Below, piece after piece: positions 48,113 to 56,960 of a stretch of DNA of 64,000 nt. A program made the position numbers and the translations under genes. Below the pieces are notes generated by a model. That model made no database searches. It had not been told where the DNA came from and saw only the letters and a program-made list of their open reading frames with translations. Origin of the DNA: Salipiger sp. CCB-MM3 (GTDB lineage: Bacteria > Pseudomonadota > Alphaproteobacteria > Rhodobacterales > Rhodobacteraceae). Position 1 is the stretch's first letter. Each line of letters starts with the position of its first letter. Location of the stretch: contig NZ_CP014595.1 in assembly GCF_001687105.1 (NCBI RefSeq), positions 992,001-1,056,000 on the forward strand. The letters are read 5' to 3'.

Positions 48113-48835
48113 ATGCCTGTGCGTTCTCTGGTGTTGATCGTAGCTTTCGTGACCTGCCTTTCCATCCCTGCGCAAGCGCAGGACACGGACCTTGAACTTG
48201 TGCTCTTGGCGGATGCCTCAGGCTCCATCTCTCACGAGGAGCTGCAGTTTCAGCGCGAAGGCTACGCCGCGGCGATCACCGATCCCGAGGTTTTGGCGGT
48301 CATCGCCGGGACAGCTTACGGCCACATCGCGGTGACCTATGTGGAATGGGCTGCCAATCAGGCGCAGGTGGTGGATTGGACGCTGATCGACGGACCCGAG
48401 GCGGCCCAAGGATTTGCCGCCGCCCTGCTGGACGAGCCGCGTCTGGCCTTCGGGCGCAACGCCATCGGTGCGGCGCTGCTCGAAGGGCTGCGGCAGATGG
48501 AGGAGAATGACATCGAGGGTTGGCGGCGGGTCATAGATTTCTCCGGCGACAGCGCCAACAACTGGGCAGGCCCCCCGATCGCCGAGGCCCGCGCCAAAGT
48601 GCTGGAGGCTGGCGTCACCATCAACGCCCTGCCGATCCTCAGCCCTGATGACCCCGGTCGCGCGCATGGCGGGCTCGAGGCGCTTTATGAAGAGCAGATC
48701 ATCGGCGGCATCGGGGCCTTTGTGGTCACCGCCGCGACGCGGGGCAGTTTCGCCGAGGCGGTGAAGAAGAAACTCATCCTCGAGATCTCGGGTCTGCCTC
48801 CGGGCAATTTCGCCGTTGCGCGCCAAACCCCTTGA
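48113..48835 (+). CDS. DUF1194 family secreted von Willebrand A-like protein
   Basis: 240 residues from the ATG at 48113 (in-frame starts at 48077 and 48107 are possible; none has a strong ribosome site). A signal peptide (MPVRSLVLIVAFVTCLSIPAQA) precedes the metal-site motif LLADASGSISHEELQFQREG and RVIDFSGDSANNWAGPP. It has the same build as the protein encoded at 36730-37488. Function unknown. The metalloprotease-like lipoprotein gene follows 32 bases later. Confidence 0.85.
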   Translation: MPVRSLVLIVAFVTCLSIPAQAQDTDLELVLLADASGSISHEELQFQREGYAAAITDPEVLAVIAGTAYGHIAVTYVEWAANQAQVVDWTLIDGPEAAQGFAAALLDEPRLAFGRNAIGAALLEGLRQMEENDIEGWRRVIDFSGDSANNWAGPPIAEARAKVLEAGVTINALPILSPDDPGRAHGGLEALYEEQIIGGIGAFVVTAATRGSFAEAVKKKLILEISGLPPGNFAVARQTP

Positions 48836-48867
48836 ACACTTGCCGAAAAGCGGCTCAGTCTTTGGTC

Positions 48868-49566
48868 ATGCGCCGCCTCACACAGTCCCTTCTCTGCCTC
48901 GTCCTGCTGCTGGGCCTCGCCGCCTGCGGCCGTCCTCTGACACCCAATGAGGTGGCCTTCCTGCAGGCCATGCAGGGCCCGCAGATCAATACGGGAAAGG
49001 TTCGCTTTCATGACGGCCTCGCCTCAAAGGCGGTCACCTTCGAGCGGCCCGTGCGTCCGCGCCTGACCTGTATGGAACGCATCTGGCCGCCGTCGAAAGG
49101 TGGAACCGTCACCGTCTCTCCGGCGGCGCTGACGCTGTTCAATCACATCTTCTACCGCGAGGATGTCTACCTCGACGACTATATGGCCAGCTACCCCGAG
49201 CGCCTGAACCTCTACGGCGCGATGCTGTTTGCCCATGAGATGACCCACGTCTGGCAATGGCAGAACCGCGCCCGCACCGGCTACACGCCGCTGAAGGCGG
49301 CCACCGAGCATCAGGTCTCAGCCGACCCCTATCTCTTCGATCCCGAGGGCAATGCGAGCTTCCTCAGCCACGGCTACGAGCAGCAGGGCGCCATCGTCGA
49401 GGAATATGTCTGCTGCCAAGTGCTTGACCCCAGCGCCCCGCGCACTTCGCGGCTGCGCGCGATGATTTCTAAGGAGATGCCTATCGGCGGGCTCGACGAG
49501 ATACTCGACAAGGCCGATGTGATCATCCCGTGGAAAGGCGCCGAGACGCGCAACATCTGCCACTGA
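48868..49566 (+). CDS. Lipoprotein with a zinc-metalloprotease-like HEMTH motif
   Basis: 232 residues. The signal sequence MRRLTQSLLCLVLLLGLAAC ends in a lipobox (Cys20). The motif FAHEMTHVWQWQNRARTG is a short HExxH zinc site, followed by AIVEEYVCCQVLD, where the Glu may be the third ligand. The rest is unlike the peptidases I know. The ATG at 48868 is preferred over an upstream near-start. It follows the DUF1194 gene and may be cotranscribed. Confidence 0.75.
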   Translation: MRRLTQSLLCLVLLLGLAACGRPLTPNEVAFLQAMQGPQINTGKVRFHDGLASKAVTFERPVRPRLTCMERIWPPSKGGTVTVSPAALTLFNHIFYREDVYLDDYMASYPERLNLYGAMLFAHEMTHVWQWQNRARTGYTPLKAATEHQVSADPYLFDPEGNASFLSHGYEQQGAIVEEYVCCQVLDPSAPRTSRLRAMISKEMPIGGLDEILDKADVIIPWKGAETRNICH

Positions 49567-49597
49567 GCGCCCCCCAAAAACCCCCTGCCCGCGCAGC

Positions 49598-49623
49598 AAA
49601 AAGCGGGACCGAATGGGCCCCGC
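49598..49623 (-). terminator. Terminator of csbD
   Basis: A GC-rich stem (GCGGG...CCCGC on the minus strand) followed by TTTTTG, 22 bases after the csbD stop. Confidence 0.72.
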
Positions 49624-49644
49624 CGATCGTCGTTTTCGCTGCGG

Positions 49645-49842
49645 TCAGAGGTTGTTCTGCCACTCCGAGACCTGCTTTTCGGCCTCTTCTTTGGCGATCC
49701 CGTATTTCTTCTGGATCAGCCCGGCAAGCTGCTCACGGTTGCCTTTGGCCTGCTGCACCTCGTCATCGGTCAGCTCGCCCCATTGCGCGCGTGCCTTGCC
49801 TTTGAATTCCGTCCAATTGCCTTCGATCTGGTCCCAGTTCAT
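49645..49842 (-). CDS. CsbD-family stress response protein
   Basis: 65 residues, MNWDQIEGNWTEFKGKARAQ then WGELTDDEVQQAKGNREQLA and IAKEEAEKQVSEW: the small, charged CsbD pattern (general stress proteins of unknown biochemistry, intrinsically disordered or helical). GAGGACC lies before the ATG. It is followed by a terminator. Confidence 0.92.
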   Translation of the reverse strand: MNWDQIEGNWTEFKGKARAQWGELTDDEVQQAKGNREQLAGLIQKKYGIAKEEAEKQVSEWQNNL

Positions 49843-49941
49843 AACCGGTCCTCCTGAGGTTGCTTATGGGAAAGAAACCCACGGGAAGAGTGTGCGGTTC
49901 CTGCATCCGCTGACGAAGTTTTCGTGACGGCAGGTGAGCGC

Positions 49942-50415
49942 CTATTCCGCGCGCTGCAGGCTGGTGAGATAGGCCACGAGGTCGGCAACCGGCTGCGTCG
50001 TCGCCAGATCATCCTCCAGCTTCACCTCATCCGTGCGATAGCTGAAGAAATCGCCATAGACCGGCATTGGGGACCCGTGGCTGACCAGAGGGTCGCGCCC
50101 GTCGATGCGTTTCACCACGCGCTCGAGCGGAAAGCTTCCGCCATTGGCGGCGCTCAATTCGCTCAGGTTCACCGGCTTGATCATCAGCACACCCGCCATC
50201 GGGCCATCGCCGCGCCCTTCGAGGCCGTGGCATGTTGCGCAATGCTTGGCGTATAGCGCCTGCCCCGCGTCGGCGTCCTGCGGTCCGGCGGCAACCGCAC
50301 CCGCCATCAACAGCAGGGCGGCGGCGATCAGCGGTAGCGTCATGGCGACGGGATGGATCCGGGAACGGCTGCGCGCAACCACGCGGCTCTCTGCTCTGGG
50401 TCTGGCGATGAACAT
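49942..50415 (-). CDS. Periplasmic class I cytochrome c
   Basis: 157 residues. A basic N-terminus and a signal helix (TLPLIAAALLLMAGAVAAG) are followed by one heme-binding site CATCH (Cys59, Cys62, His63); HGSPMPVYGDF supplies the axial Met. The ATG at 50415 has an AGGAGG in front. Electron partner unknown. Confidence 0.88.
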   Translation of the reverse strand: MFIARPRAESRVVARSRSRIHPVAMTLPLIAAALLLMAGAVAAGPQDADAGQALYAKHCATCHGLEGRGDGPMAGVLMIKPVNLSELSAANGGSFPLERVVKRIDGRDPLVSHGSPMPVYGDFFSYRTDEVKLEDDLATTQPVADLVAYLTSLQRAE

Positions 50416-50487
50416 GGCGACCTCCTGTGACTGAGGACAGACTGCCCCGCCCAGAAGGTCGCCACCTTGATCGGCATCAAGCCGGGC

Positions 50488-51963
50488 TCAGATCACCGCC
50501 AGATGCGCATCGGGACGATCCGCCACCAACGGGAAGCGCGCCGGGCGCCCGTCACGGCGCAGCGCCACCTCCGGCGCACCCAAGCGGCCGATGTGGCTTT
50601 CGATCCGCAGCGGCTTACCGTCGAAGTTGGTAAGATCCATCGAGGCCCGTTGCGGCAGTTGCGCCAGCCAGCCGCGCAGCACCTGCAGGGCCAGCGCCTC
50701 GCCAATGCGCAGGTTCTGATGGCTCTCGGCCTGAAACTGCGCCCCGCTCGCGGCGGCGGACAGCGCCACATCGGCAGCCAGTTGGTCCGCTTCCACTGCC
50801 AGATCGAACCCGGGTGCAGGATCGGTCGCCATACGCAGGTGCGGCGCCGGACGGGTGTTGAAAAGCGCCTTGAACAGCGTCGAGAGCGCCCCGGCCACCA
50901 CCACCTGCAGCGCGGCGTCGGAAGGGTGCCGCCGCAGGCCGCCCACCTCAAGCTCGGACAGCATGTAGGGCGCATTGGCCCGGCGCGTCTGCGCCTGTGC
51001 GGCGTTCCAGCGGGTCACCCAGTGCAGCAGGTTCGGCGCATAGGTCTGCAGATCTTCCGCCGCGCCGCGCAACTCGGGCGCGGTGCCTGCCGGAATTTCG
51101 TCGCGGCCAAGGATCGACGCCAGCCGCGCCGCCGTCGTGGCGGGCGGACTGCTGCGATCATCGCGGCCCCGGAGCCGCATCGCGGCCTCGAACGCCCGTT
51201 CGGCTCCCTCCGCCATGAGCGACAGAAGCCGCTGGGCACTCACCGGATCCTCGCTCCCCTGCGGCTCGAGCCCCGGATCGAACTCGCTGCCTCGGGCAAG
51301 AAGCATCAGCGCGGCATTGTAATAGACGCGGCAAGGATGGCTGTCCTGCATGCGGAACGCCAGATCGCGCGGTGTCACCAGCGGCGACATCGCCGAAGGC
51401 TCCGCCGTCGCCAGAGCAAGAGCTGCCCCCGATTGTGCGCCGATCCAGTCGACCCACGCCGACATCGGAGCCTCCGCATCCGGCGCGGCACCGGGCTCTG
51501 CCACAAGGTCCGGCGCACAGCGATCGATCCAGTGGAACAGCGACAGCGGCTGCCCGCCGGGGGCCGCCGGAGCAAGCGTCCCGCGATACATGCTGGCAAG
51601 CGTCAACTGACCTTCCCGGTTCAGCCGAAGCTGGCGCCGCCGCGCGCCGGGCTCACCGGGGGCGGCCGTGCGCCGCTCATGATCGTACCAGCTGAGGCTG
51701 CGCATCTCGCACAGAAGCTCATGCAGGGTGAACCGGGTGCGGCCATCGATCCAGATCGCGTGATGCGGGTCGGTCATCGCCGAGAACGGCGTGTCCCGCA
51801 GCAGCATCATGGCATAAAGCTCGGCCATCTCCGCAGCCAGTTCCGCCGAACCCATCTGAGGCGGCGGTGGCAGTTGCACGCAGGGTGGCACCGCGCCTTT
51901 GGGGCCGCGACCGCCCTCAATGACTTGAAAACGCTCTCTGTCGGTGTCGATTCGCCCAATCAT
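50488..51963 (-). CDS. Vanadium haloperoxidase/PAP2-fold protein, active-site residues apparently lost
   Basis: 491 residues from the ATG at 51963 (GAGGGG upstream). No signal peptide. The N-terminal part SAELAAEMAELYAMMLLRDT then PF, and the segment HPCRVYYNAALMLLARGSEF then DPGL, closely recall vanadium-dependent haloperoxidases as I know them. In the C-terminal part the expected PSGH loop is replaced by RHPSDAALQVVVAG, and the later Arg/His site reads LSAAASGAQFQAESHQNL. The expected KxxxxxxRP site reads RWNAAQAQTRRANAP. If aligned correctly, it cannot bind vanadate in the usual way. This is a recognition from memory. Confidence 0.6.
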   Translation of the reverse strand: MIGRIDTDRERFQVIEGGRGPKGAVPPCVQLPPPPQMGSAELAAEMAELYAMMLLRDTPFSAMTDPHHAIWIDGRTRFTLHELLCEMRSLSWYDHERRTAAPGEPGARRRQLRLNREGQLTLASMYRGTLAPAAPGGQPLSLFHWIDRCAPDLVAEPGAAPDAEAPMSAWVDWIGAQSGAALALATAEPSAMSPLVTPRDLAFRMQDSHPCRVYYNAALMLLARGSEFDPGLEPQGSEDPVSAQRLLSLMAEGAERAFEAAMRLRGRDDRSSPPATTAARLASILGRDEIPAGTAPELRGAAEDLQTYAPNLLHWVTRWNAAQAQTRRANAPYMLSELEVGGLRRHPSDAALQVVVAGALSTLFKALFNTRPAPHLRMATDPAPGFDLAVEADQLAADVALSAAASGAQFQAESHQNLRIGEALALQVLRGWLAQLPQRASMDLTNFDGKPLRIESHIGRLGAPEVALRRDGRPARFPLVADRPDAHLAVI

Positions 51964-52260
51964 CGCAAATCCCCTCTTCGGTGCTCCGCCGTGCAGGCGT
52001 TCTTGCTTTACTAAACGTAAACTAAATCTGCCGACGCAGCGTGAAGCAGGCGTGATTGGCACAAGATTTCGCAGTGACGCGGTCGTGAAATGTTAATTTT
52101 TGTTTTACTTCCCTAGGGCTGGGAGCGTGAAAACAGCACAAATTCCAAAACACCTATGGGTTTATTGGCGCAAACTGACTCGCCCTGCCCTAATTTCGAG
52201 CAAGTTTGAGGGCCTGTGCGGCTCTAGCCGCTGGCTTTTTGATGGTGCTGAGGGAAAAAC

Positions 52261-52337
52261 TGGCGACCCCTGAAGGACTCGAACCCTCAACCTGCTGATT
52301 AGAAGTCAGCTGCTCTATCCAGTTGAGCTAAGGGGCC
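52261..52337 (-). tRNA. tRNA-Arg (anticodon UCU)
   Basis: 77 nt with an encoded CCA end. The acceptor stem GGCCCCT pairs with AGGGGTC (one G-U), the D-arm is TAGCTCAACTGGATAGAGCA, the anticodon loop is CTTCTAA giving UCU, and the T-arm has GGTTCGAGTCC. It lies alone between the haloperoxidase-like gene and the phospholipase gene. Confidence 0.97.
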
Positions 52338-52568
52338 GCGCGCGACAGCGATAGCGCAAGTCGTCAGGCTTGCCCAGAGCCTAGCGGCCCTCGAAAGGAA
52401 GGCCCGCGGCTGACGTTGCACCGACGCCAGAGTGCGCAGAGCCGCTGCGGCGCGAATGCCGCGCCTTCGCACCGAAGCGGGTAGTGACCCAGCATTGGAC
52501 TTGCCGCAAAGGCGCCTCTGGCCCAGCCTGCCCTGCACAATCGCACCATTACAGACGCGAGGCCGCAA

Positions 52569-54098
52569 ATGTTCCGGTTCCTGCCCGTTCTGCTCGTGAC
52601 ATGCCTTGGCCTTATGGCCTGCACCAGCGCGCCGCCGCAGGTTCCCAAACGGATGAGTCTGGTGCAGCCCAGTTCGGCCTCCGCGCCGCTGGCGCAGATG
52701 ACGCGGCGCTGGCAGGGCAGATCCGATGGCATGTCGGGGGTCCAGATCGTCGGCGATGGCATTGACGCGCTGGCGCTGCGCATTGCCCTTTCAGACCTCG
52801 CGCAGACCAGCATCGACGCGCAATATTACCTGCTCCACAACGACGTTTCGGGCGGCCTCTTTGCCGATGCGCTGCTGCGCGCCGCCGATCGCGGTGTGCG
52901 CGTGCGCCTGCTGCTCGACGATATGGACACGCGCGGCTATGACGCCGCGACCCGCGCGCTGGAGACCCATCCCAATATCGAGATCCGGCTCTACAACCCG
53001 TTCCTGCGCTCGCGCAGCAAGGCGCTGTCGGCGCTGCTGGAGTTCGGGCGCATCAACCGGCGGATGCACAACAAGTCGATGAGTTTCGACGGGCGGATCA
53101 CCATCGTCGGCGGGCGCAACATCGGCGACGAGTATTTCTCGGCGCGCGAGGATTCCAACTACGATGACCTCGACCTGCTCGCCGCAGGCCCGGTCGTCCG
53201 CGAGGTCGGCAAGAGTTTCGACGGCTATTGGAACAGCCCCTACGCGGTGCCAGCCCTGGCGCTCATCACCACCCATGAGGATGATCTCGATCTCGCCACC
53301 ACCCGCGCCCGTCTGGCGCAGCATGCTGAGCAAAGCCGCAACACGCCCTATGGCGCAGCACTTGCCGCGCGGATCGCGCAGACCAAACGCGCGCCCAGAC
53401 CGCTCGAGCCCGCGCGCGCGACGCTGATCGCCGATCCGCCCGAGAAGGCCGCCGGAGACCTGCCCCCCGAGGCCACGCTCAGCGGCGCCATGCTGCCGCA
53501 TATCGCCGCGCTTGAGCATCAGTTCCTCGTGGTTTCCGCCTATTTCGTGCCCCGCGACAGCGGCGTGGCGCTGCTGCACGGGCTGGAAGAGCGCGGCGTC
53601 GAGGTGACGGTGCTGACCAACTCGCTCGACGCCACCGACGTGCCTGCGGTCTACGCGCATTACACCCGCTCGCGGCCCGATTTACTCGACGCGGGCGTCG
53701 ACCTTTGGGAATTGCGCGCCGAGAAGGAGCGCCCCGACCGGACTCTCTCGGGGCTCGGGCTGTCGCGCTCGGCGCTGCATGCCAAAGCCTTCGTTCTGGA
53801 TGAGCAGAAGCTCTTCATCGGCTCTTTCAACTGGGACCCGCGATCGGTGCGCATCAACTCCGAGATGGGCATTCTGGTCGAGTCGCCGCGCCTTGCCACG
53901 CAGGCGGCACGCAACTTCAAGGCCATGCTGCCCGAGGCCGCCTTTCATCTGAGACGCGATGACCGGGGGGGCCTCGACTGGCTCGAGCATGACGAGGGCA
54001 ATCGCTGGCGGCTTTATCGCAGTGCGCCGGTGCTGTCGCGCACCCGTGCCCTCACCGTGCCCATTCTAGCGGTGCTGCCGATCGGCGGGCAACTGTGA
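52569..54098 (+). CDS. Phospholipase D-family lipoprotein (ClsC-like)
   Basis: 509 residues. The signal sequence MFRFLPVLLVTCLGLMAC ends in a lipobox (Cys18). Two HKD motifs are visible: RRMHNKSMSFDGRITIVGGR and SALHAKAFVLDEQKLFIGSF. The family is the soluble or lipoprotein type of cardiolipin synthase-like phospholipase D, such as ClsC. It is distinct from the membrane-bound cls at the start of the window. Substrate inferred only. Confidence 0.88.
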   Translation: MFRFLPVLLVTCLGLMACTSAPPQVPKRMSLVQPSSASAPLAQMTRRWQGRSDGMSGVQIVGDGIDALALRIALSDLAQTSIDAQYYLLHNDVSGGLFADALLRAADRGVRVRLLLDDMDTRGYDAATRALETHPNIEIRLYNPFLRSRSKALSALLEFGRINRRMHNKSMSFDGRITIVGGRNIGDEYFSAREDSNYDDLDLLAAGPVVREVGKSFDGYWNSPYAVPALALITTHEDDLDLATTRARLAQHAEQSRNTPYGAALAARIAQTKRAPRPLEPARATLIADPPEKAAGDLPPEATLSGAMLPHIAALEHQFLVVSAYFVPRDSGVALLHGLEERGVEVTVLTNSLDATDVPAVYAHYTRSRPDLLDAGVDLWELRAEKERPDRTLSGLGLSRSALHAKAFVLDEQKLFIGSFNWDPRSVRINSEMGILVESPRLATQAARNFKAMLPEAAFHLRRDDRGGLDWLEHDEGNRWRLYRSAPVLSRTRALTVPILAVLPIGGQL

Positions 54099-54164
54099 TC
54101 CCGCGTGCGTTGACATGCCCTGCGGGATCGGTCCCACTGCGGGGATGACCCGCCAAGGACCTCC

Positions 54165-55259
54165 ATGCCACCGATGAAGGACATCACCTTCCAGACGCTC
54201 GTTCTTGCGACCGTCTTCGTACTGGCGCTGGGGACGATCCTTGTGCTGGGGCGCGTGGTGCTGCTGCCCATCGTCACCGCGGCGATCCTCGTCTATCTGC
54301 TGGAATCCGCTGCCGCGGGCATCCGCCGCGTGCCGGTGCTGCATCTGCTGCCGCACCGCGTGCTGCGCCTGCTGCTGCTGGTCACCGTGGCCGCTCTGGT
54401 GCTGGTGCTGGCGGCGGTGATCTCGGCCACGGTGCGCGAGATCCTCGCCGTCGCCCCCAGCTACGAAGACAACCTGCGCAGCATGGTCGAAGGGCTTGCG
54501 GTGCAATTCCATTTCGAAGGCGACGCGCTCTGGGAAAAGATCAGCGACGAGACGCTCGGGCAGATCAACCTGCGCGCGCTGTCGCTGGCGGTGCTGGGCG
54601 GGTTTACCAACCTCGGCTCGGTGGTGCTGCTGGTGATCATCTATGCCGCCTTCATCACTGTCGAGCGCGGGTCCTTCCAACGCCGCCTTGCAGCTGCGCT
54701 CAAGAGCCCCGAGCAGACCGAGAACGTGCTGCACGTATTGGGCGCGATCAACGAGAAGATCAGCCGATACCTCGCCTATAAGACGCTGATCAACGTGGTG
54801 CTCGGCACGATCTCTTATGGGGTGCTCTGGGCCTTTGGCGTGGATTTCGCGCTGTTCTGGGCCGTGGTGATCGGGGTGCTGAACTACATCCCCTACGTCG
54901 GCTCACTGCTGGCGGTGCTGTTTCCCGTGGCGCTGTCGCTGGCGCAATTCGCCTCGATCGGGACGACGGTTGCGCTCTGCGCCGCGCTGACCGCGGTACA
55001 GGTCACGCTCGGCAATATCATCGAGCCGCGACTGATCGGGCGACAGCTCAATCTTAGCCCTTTCGTGGTGCTGCTGGCACTGGCGCTCTGGACGACCCTA
55101 TGGGGGATCCCTGGCGCGATCCTTGCCGTGCCGCTGACCTCGATCCTCACCATCGTGCTGTCGAGCTTCGAGGCGACGCGCTGGCTGGCGCTGCTGCTGG
55201 CCGAGCGCGTCGACACGAGCGACATGCCGGGGCCGGCTGGACCGCAGTCCCAAAGCTGA
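54165..55259 (+). CDS. AI-2E-family (PerM/TqsA) transporter
   Basis: 364 residues with about eight membrane helices. The N-terminal pair of helices (FQTLVLATVFVLALGTILVL) and the C-terminal block GNIIEPRLIGRQLNLSPFVV, LALWTTLWGIPGAILAVPLT are the family signature. The substrate of such proteins is mostly unknown; the name comes from TqsA. Confidence 0.9.
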   Translation: MPPMKDITFQTLVLATVFVLALGTILVLGRVVLLPIVTAAILVYLLESAAAGIRRVPVLHLLPHRVLRLLLLVTVAALVLVLAAVISATVREILAVAPSYEDNLRSMVEGLAVQFHFEGDALWEKISDETLGQINLRALSLAVLGGFTNLGSVVLLVIIYAAFITVERGSFQRRLAAALKSPEQTENVLHVLGAINEKISRYLAYKTLINVVLGTISYGVLWAFGVDFALFWAVVIGVLNYIPYVGSLLAVLFPVALSLAQFASIGTTVALCAALTAVQVTLGNIIEPRLIGRQLNLSPFVVLLALALWTTLWGIPGAILAVPLTSILTIVLSSFEATRWLALLLAERVDTSDMPGPAGPQSQS

Positions 55260-55419
55260 GCCGCTCCTTTCGCCACAAGGCAGGCCGCAGGCCGGGCACA
55301 GGCAGGCGAGTGGCGGCGAGACTTTGTCGCGTTACCCGAGAGTTGACAGATGGCGGGGCCTCGGCGCACCGTCATGTCACCGGCAGCGGTATGTCGGATG
55401 ACACTCAAGGATTTGCAAA

Positions 55420-55956
55420 ATGTCTCATTGGCTCTGGTGGATTGTCATTGGTATCGCGAGCATCCTCGGCGGGATCATCGCACTGCTTAACCCTTTCGCC
55501 GCCTCGGTGGCGGCGCAGACCTTGGTGGCTTGGTTCCTGATCATCCTCGGCGTGATCCAAGCGATCAGCATCTTCCGCGTGACCCGCATGCGCGAGCGGC
55601 TGGTGGCCATCCTGCTGACCATCATCTACCTCGGCCTCGGCATCATCTTTGTGAGGGAACCGCTCGAAGGGCTGTTCTGGCTGACGCTGGTGGCCGCGAT
55701 CATGTTCCTCGTGAGCGGCATCACCAAGGTGATCTATGCGTTTTCGGTGACCGACAGCCGGTTCAAGCTGGCAATGATCATCAGCGGCGCGGTTTCGGTG
55801 ATCCTCGCGATCATGATCTTCACCGAATTCCCTTCTTCGGCGGCGGTGGTGCTGGGCGTACTTCTGTCGGTCGAACTGCTGTCGACCGGCGTTGCGCTGG
55901 TGATCTTTGGCTTGGTGCTGAAGGCGCACCCCGAGCTGCGCAAGAAACCCGTCTGA
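55420..55956 (+). CDS. HdeD-like membrane protein (DUF308)
   Basis: 178 residues with about six short helices arranged in repeats, including HWLWWIVIGIASILGGIIAL and LFWLTLVAAIMFLVSGITKV. HdeD of E. coli is linked to acid resistance at high density. The C-terminus is charged (LKAHPELRKKPV). Confidence 0.85.
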   Translation: MSHWLWWIVIGIASILGGIIALLNPFAASVAAQTLVAWFLIILGVIQAISIFRVTRMRERLVAILLTIIYLGLGIIFVREPLEGLFWLTLVAAIMFLVSGITKVIYAFSVTDSRFKLAMIISGAVSVILAIMIFTEFPSSAAVVLGVLLSVELLSTGVALVIFGLVLKAHPELRKKPV

Positions 55957-55987
55957 GCTCATAAGGGGCGGCGCCCTCGGCGCGGCC

Positions 55988-56041
55988 CCTTACCCCTCGC
56001 TGGGTCCCTACCCGTCGCTGGGCCCCTACCCCTCGCTAGGC
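55988..56041. repeat. Three 18-bp tandem repeats over a stop codon
   Basis: Units at 55988-56005, 56006-56023 and 56024-56041 differ by one to three bases each. The last unit contains the stop codon of the 56026-56424 gene (minus strand). Since 18 is a multiple of three, each unit also carries an in-frame stop. Confidence 0.85.
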
Positions 56042-56424
56042 ACGGCCTCGACCTCGACAGGATAGCGCTGGCGGCAGATCGCCTGTGCCTGAGCGGCCTC
56101 GTGGCGCAACTGCGGAAGCTGCTGCTCGATCTCGGCGTCACGGGTGCGCAGCGCCTCGGCATTGATCGGCACCCGGCGCGTCACCGGCTCGGTGTCCCGC
56201 CGCCAGCAATAGTGCAGCCTGCCGTTGTAGCTGCCGCAGACGTCCCAGCGCATGCGGGTTTCCCAGTCGGTGCTATAGGTGAAGCCGCGCGCCAGATCCT
56301 TGGCGATGCGCGCGCGCTCGTTCAAGGCATCGCGATAGGGCTCCGCCGCATCGCGGTTGCACCGCTCGTAAGGCGTGCCGCAGGCCGCGAGGGCCACAAG
56401 GGGTATGAGAAACCACATACGCAT
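56026..56424 (-). CDS. Lipoprotein of unknown function
   Basis: 132 residues. The signal sequence MRMWFLIPLVALAAC ends in a lipobox (Cys15). The mature part is charged with several cysteines (YERCNRDAAEPYRDALNERA, WDVCGSYNGRLHYCWRRDTE, AICRQRYPVEVEAVPSEG) and a helical middle. Not recognised. Its last codons lie in a tandem repeat. Confidence 0.7.
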   Translation of the reverse strand: MRMWFLIPLVALAACGTPYERCNRDAAEPYRDALNERARIAKDLARGFTYSTDWETRMRWDVCGSYNGRLHYCWRRDTEPVTRRVPINAEALRTRDAEIEQQLPQLRHEAAQAQAICRQRYPVEVEAVPSEG

Positions 56425-56544
56425 AACAACAGCCTAGCGCCCTTCCCTGCATCGGTCGAGATCGACCTTTGCCGCAACGGAGAGTTGAGCCACACCATCG
56501 CGTGACCTATCTATGAGCGGATCGCATCGCGCAGGAGAAGAGAC

Positions 56545-56811
56545 ATGATGAAACCCGTTGCCCTGATCGCCGGTCTTTGTAGCGCTCTGGCCGCATGTAG
56601 CGAGGCCGAGACCAAGGCTGAGGACGACACCTGCGGCGCCACCGTCTATCAGACCCGCATCGGTCAGCCGGTTGAAGAGCTTGGCCTCACCGCCGGTGAC
56701 AAGCTGCGCATCCTCGGCCCCGGTCAGCCGATGACGATGGATTTCCGCCCCGACCGTCTCAACATCGAGACCGACAGCACCGGCCAGATCATGCGGGTGT
56801 TCTGCAGCTGA
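56545..56811 (+). CDS. Lipoprotein of the peptidase inhibitor I78 family
   Basis: 88 residues. The signal sequence MMKPVALIAGLCSALAAC ends in a lipobox (Cys18). The mature part has the I78 pattern: CGATVYQTRIGQPVEELG, ILGPGQPMTMDFRPDRLNIE, and a C-terminal Cys pairing with the first Cys (IMRVFCS). I78 proteins inhibit serine proteases; here it would be a periplasmic one. Confidence 0.85.
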   Translation: MMKPVALIAGLCSALAACSEAETKAEDDTCGATVYQTRIGQPVEELGLTAGDKLRILGPGQPMTMDFRPDRLNIETDSTGQIMRVFCS

Positions 56812-56960
56812 GCGCCTGCTGCGCAAACCCGAGCTAACGCGGCTGACAACACATTGGTTCCGGGAAATATTTCCGGAACCAAGCTGACAATCTCACAGTT
56901 CCTTTACCGAAGACTGCGGCGCTGGCCGCAAGAAAAACAGTCATACGGAAGGGAAGAGTT

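Noticed and set aside
52299..52568. An 89-codon minus-strand frame overlapping tRNA-Arg
   Set aside because: It runs into the tRNA gene and has no ribosome site or recognisable content.
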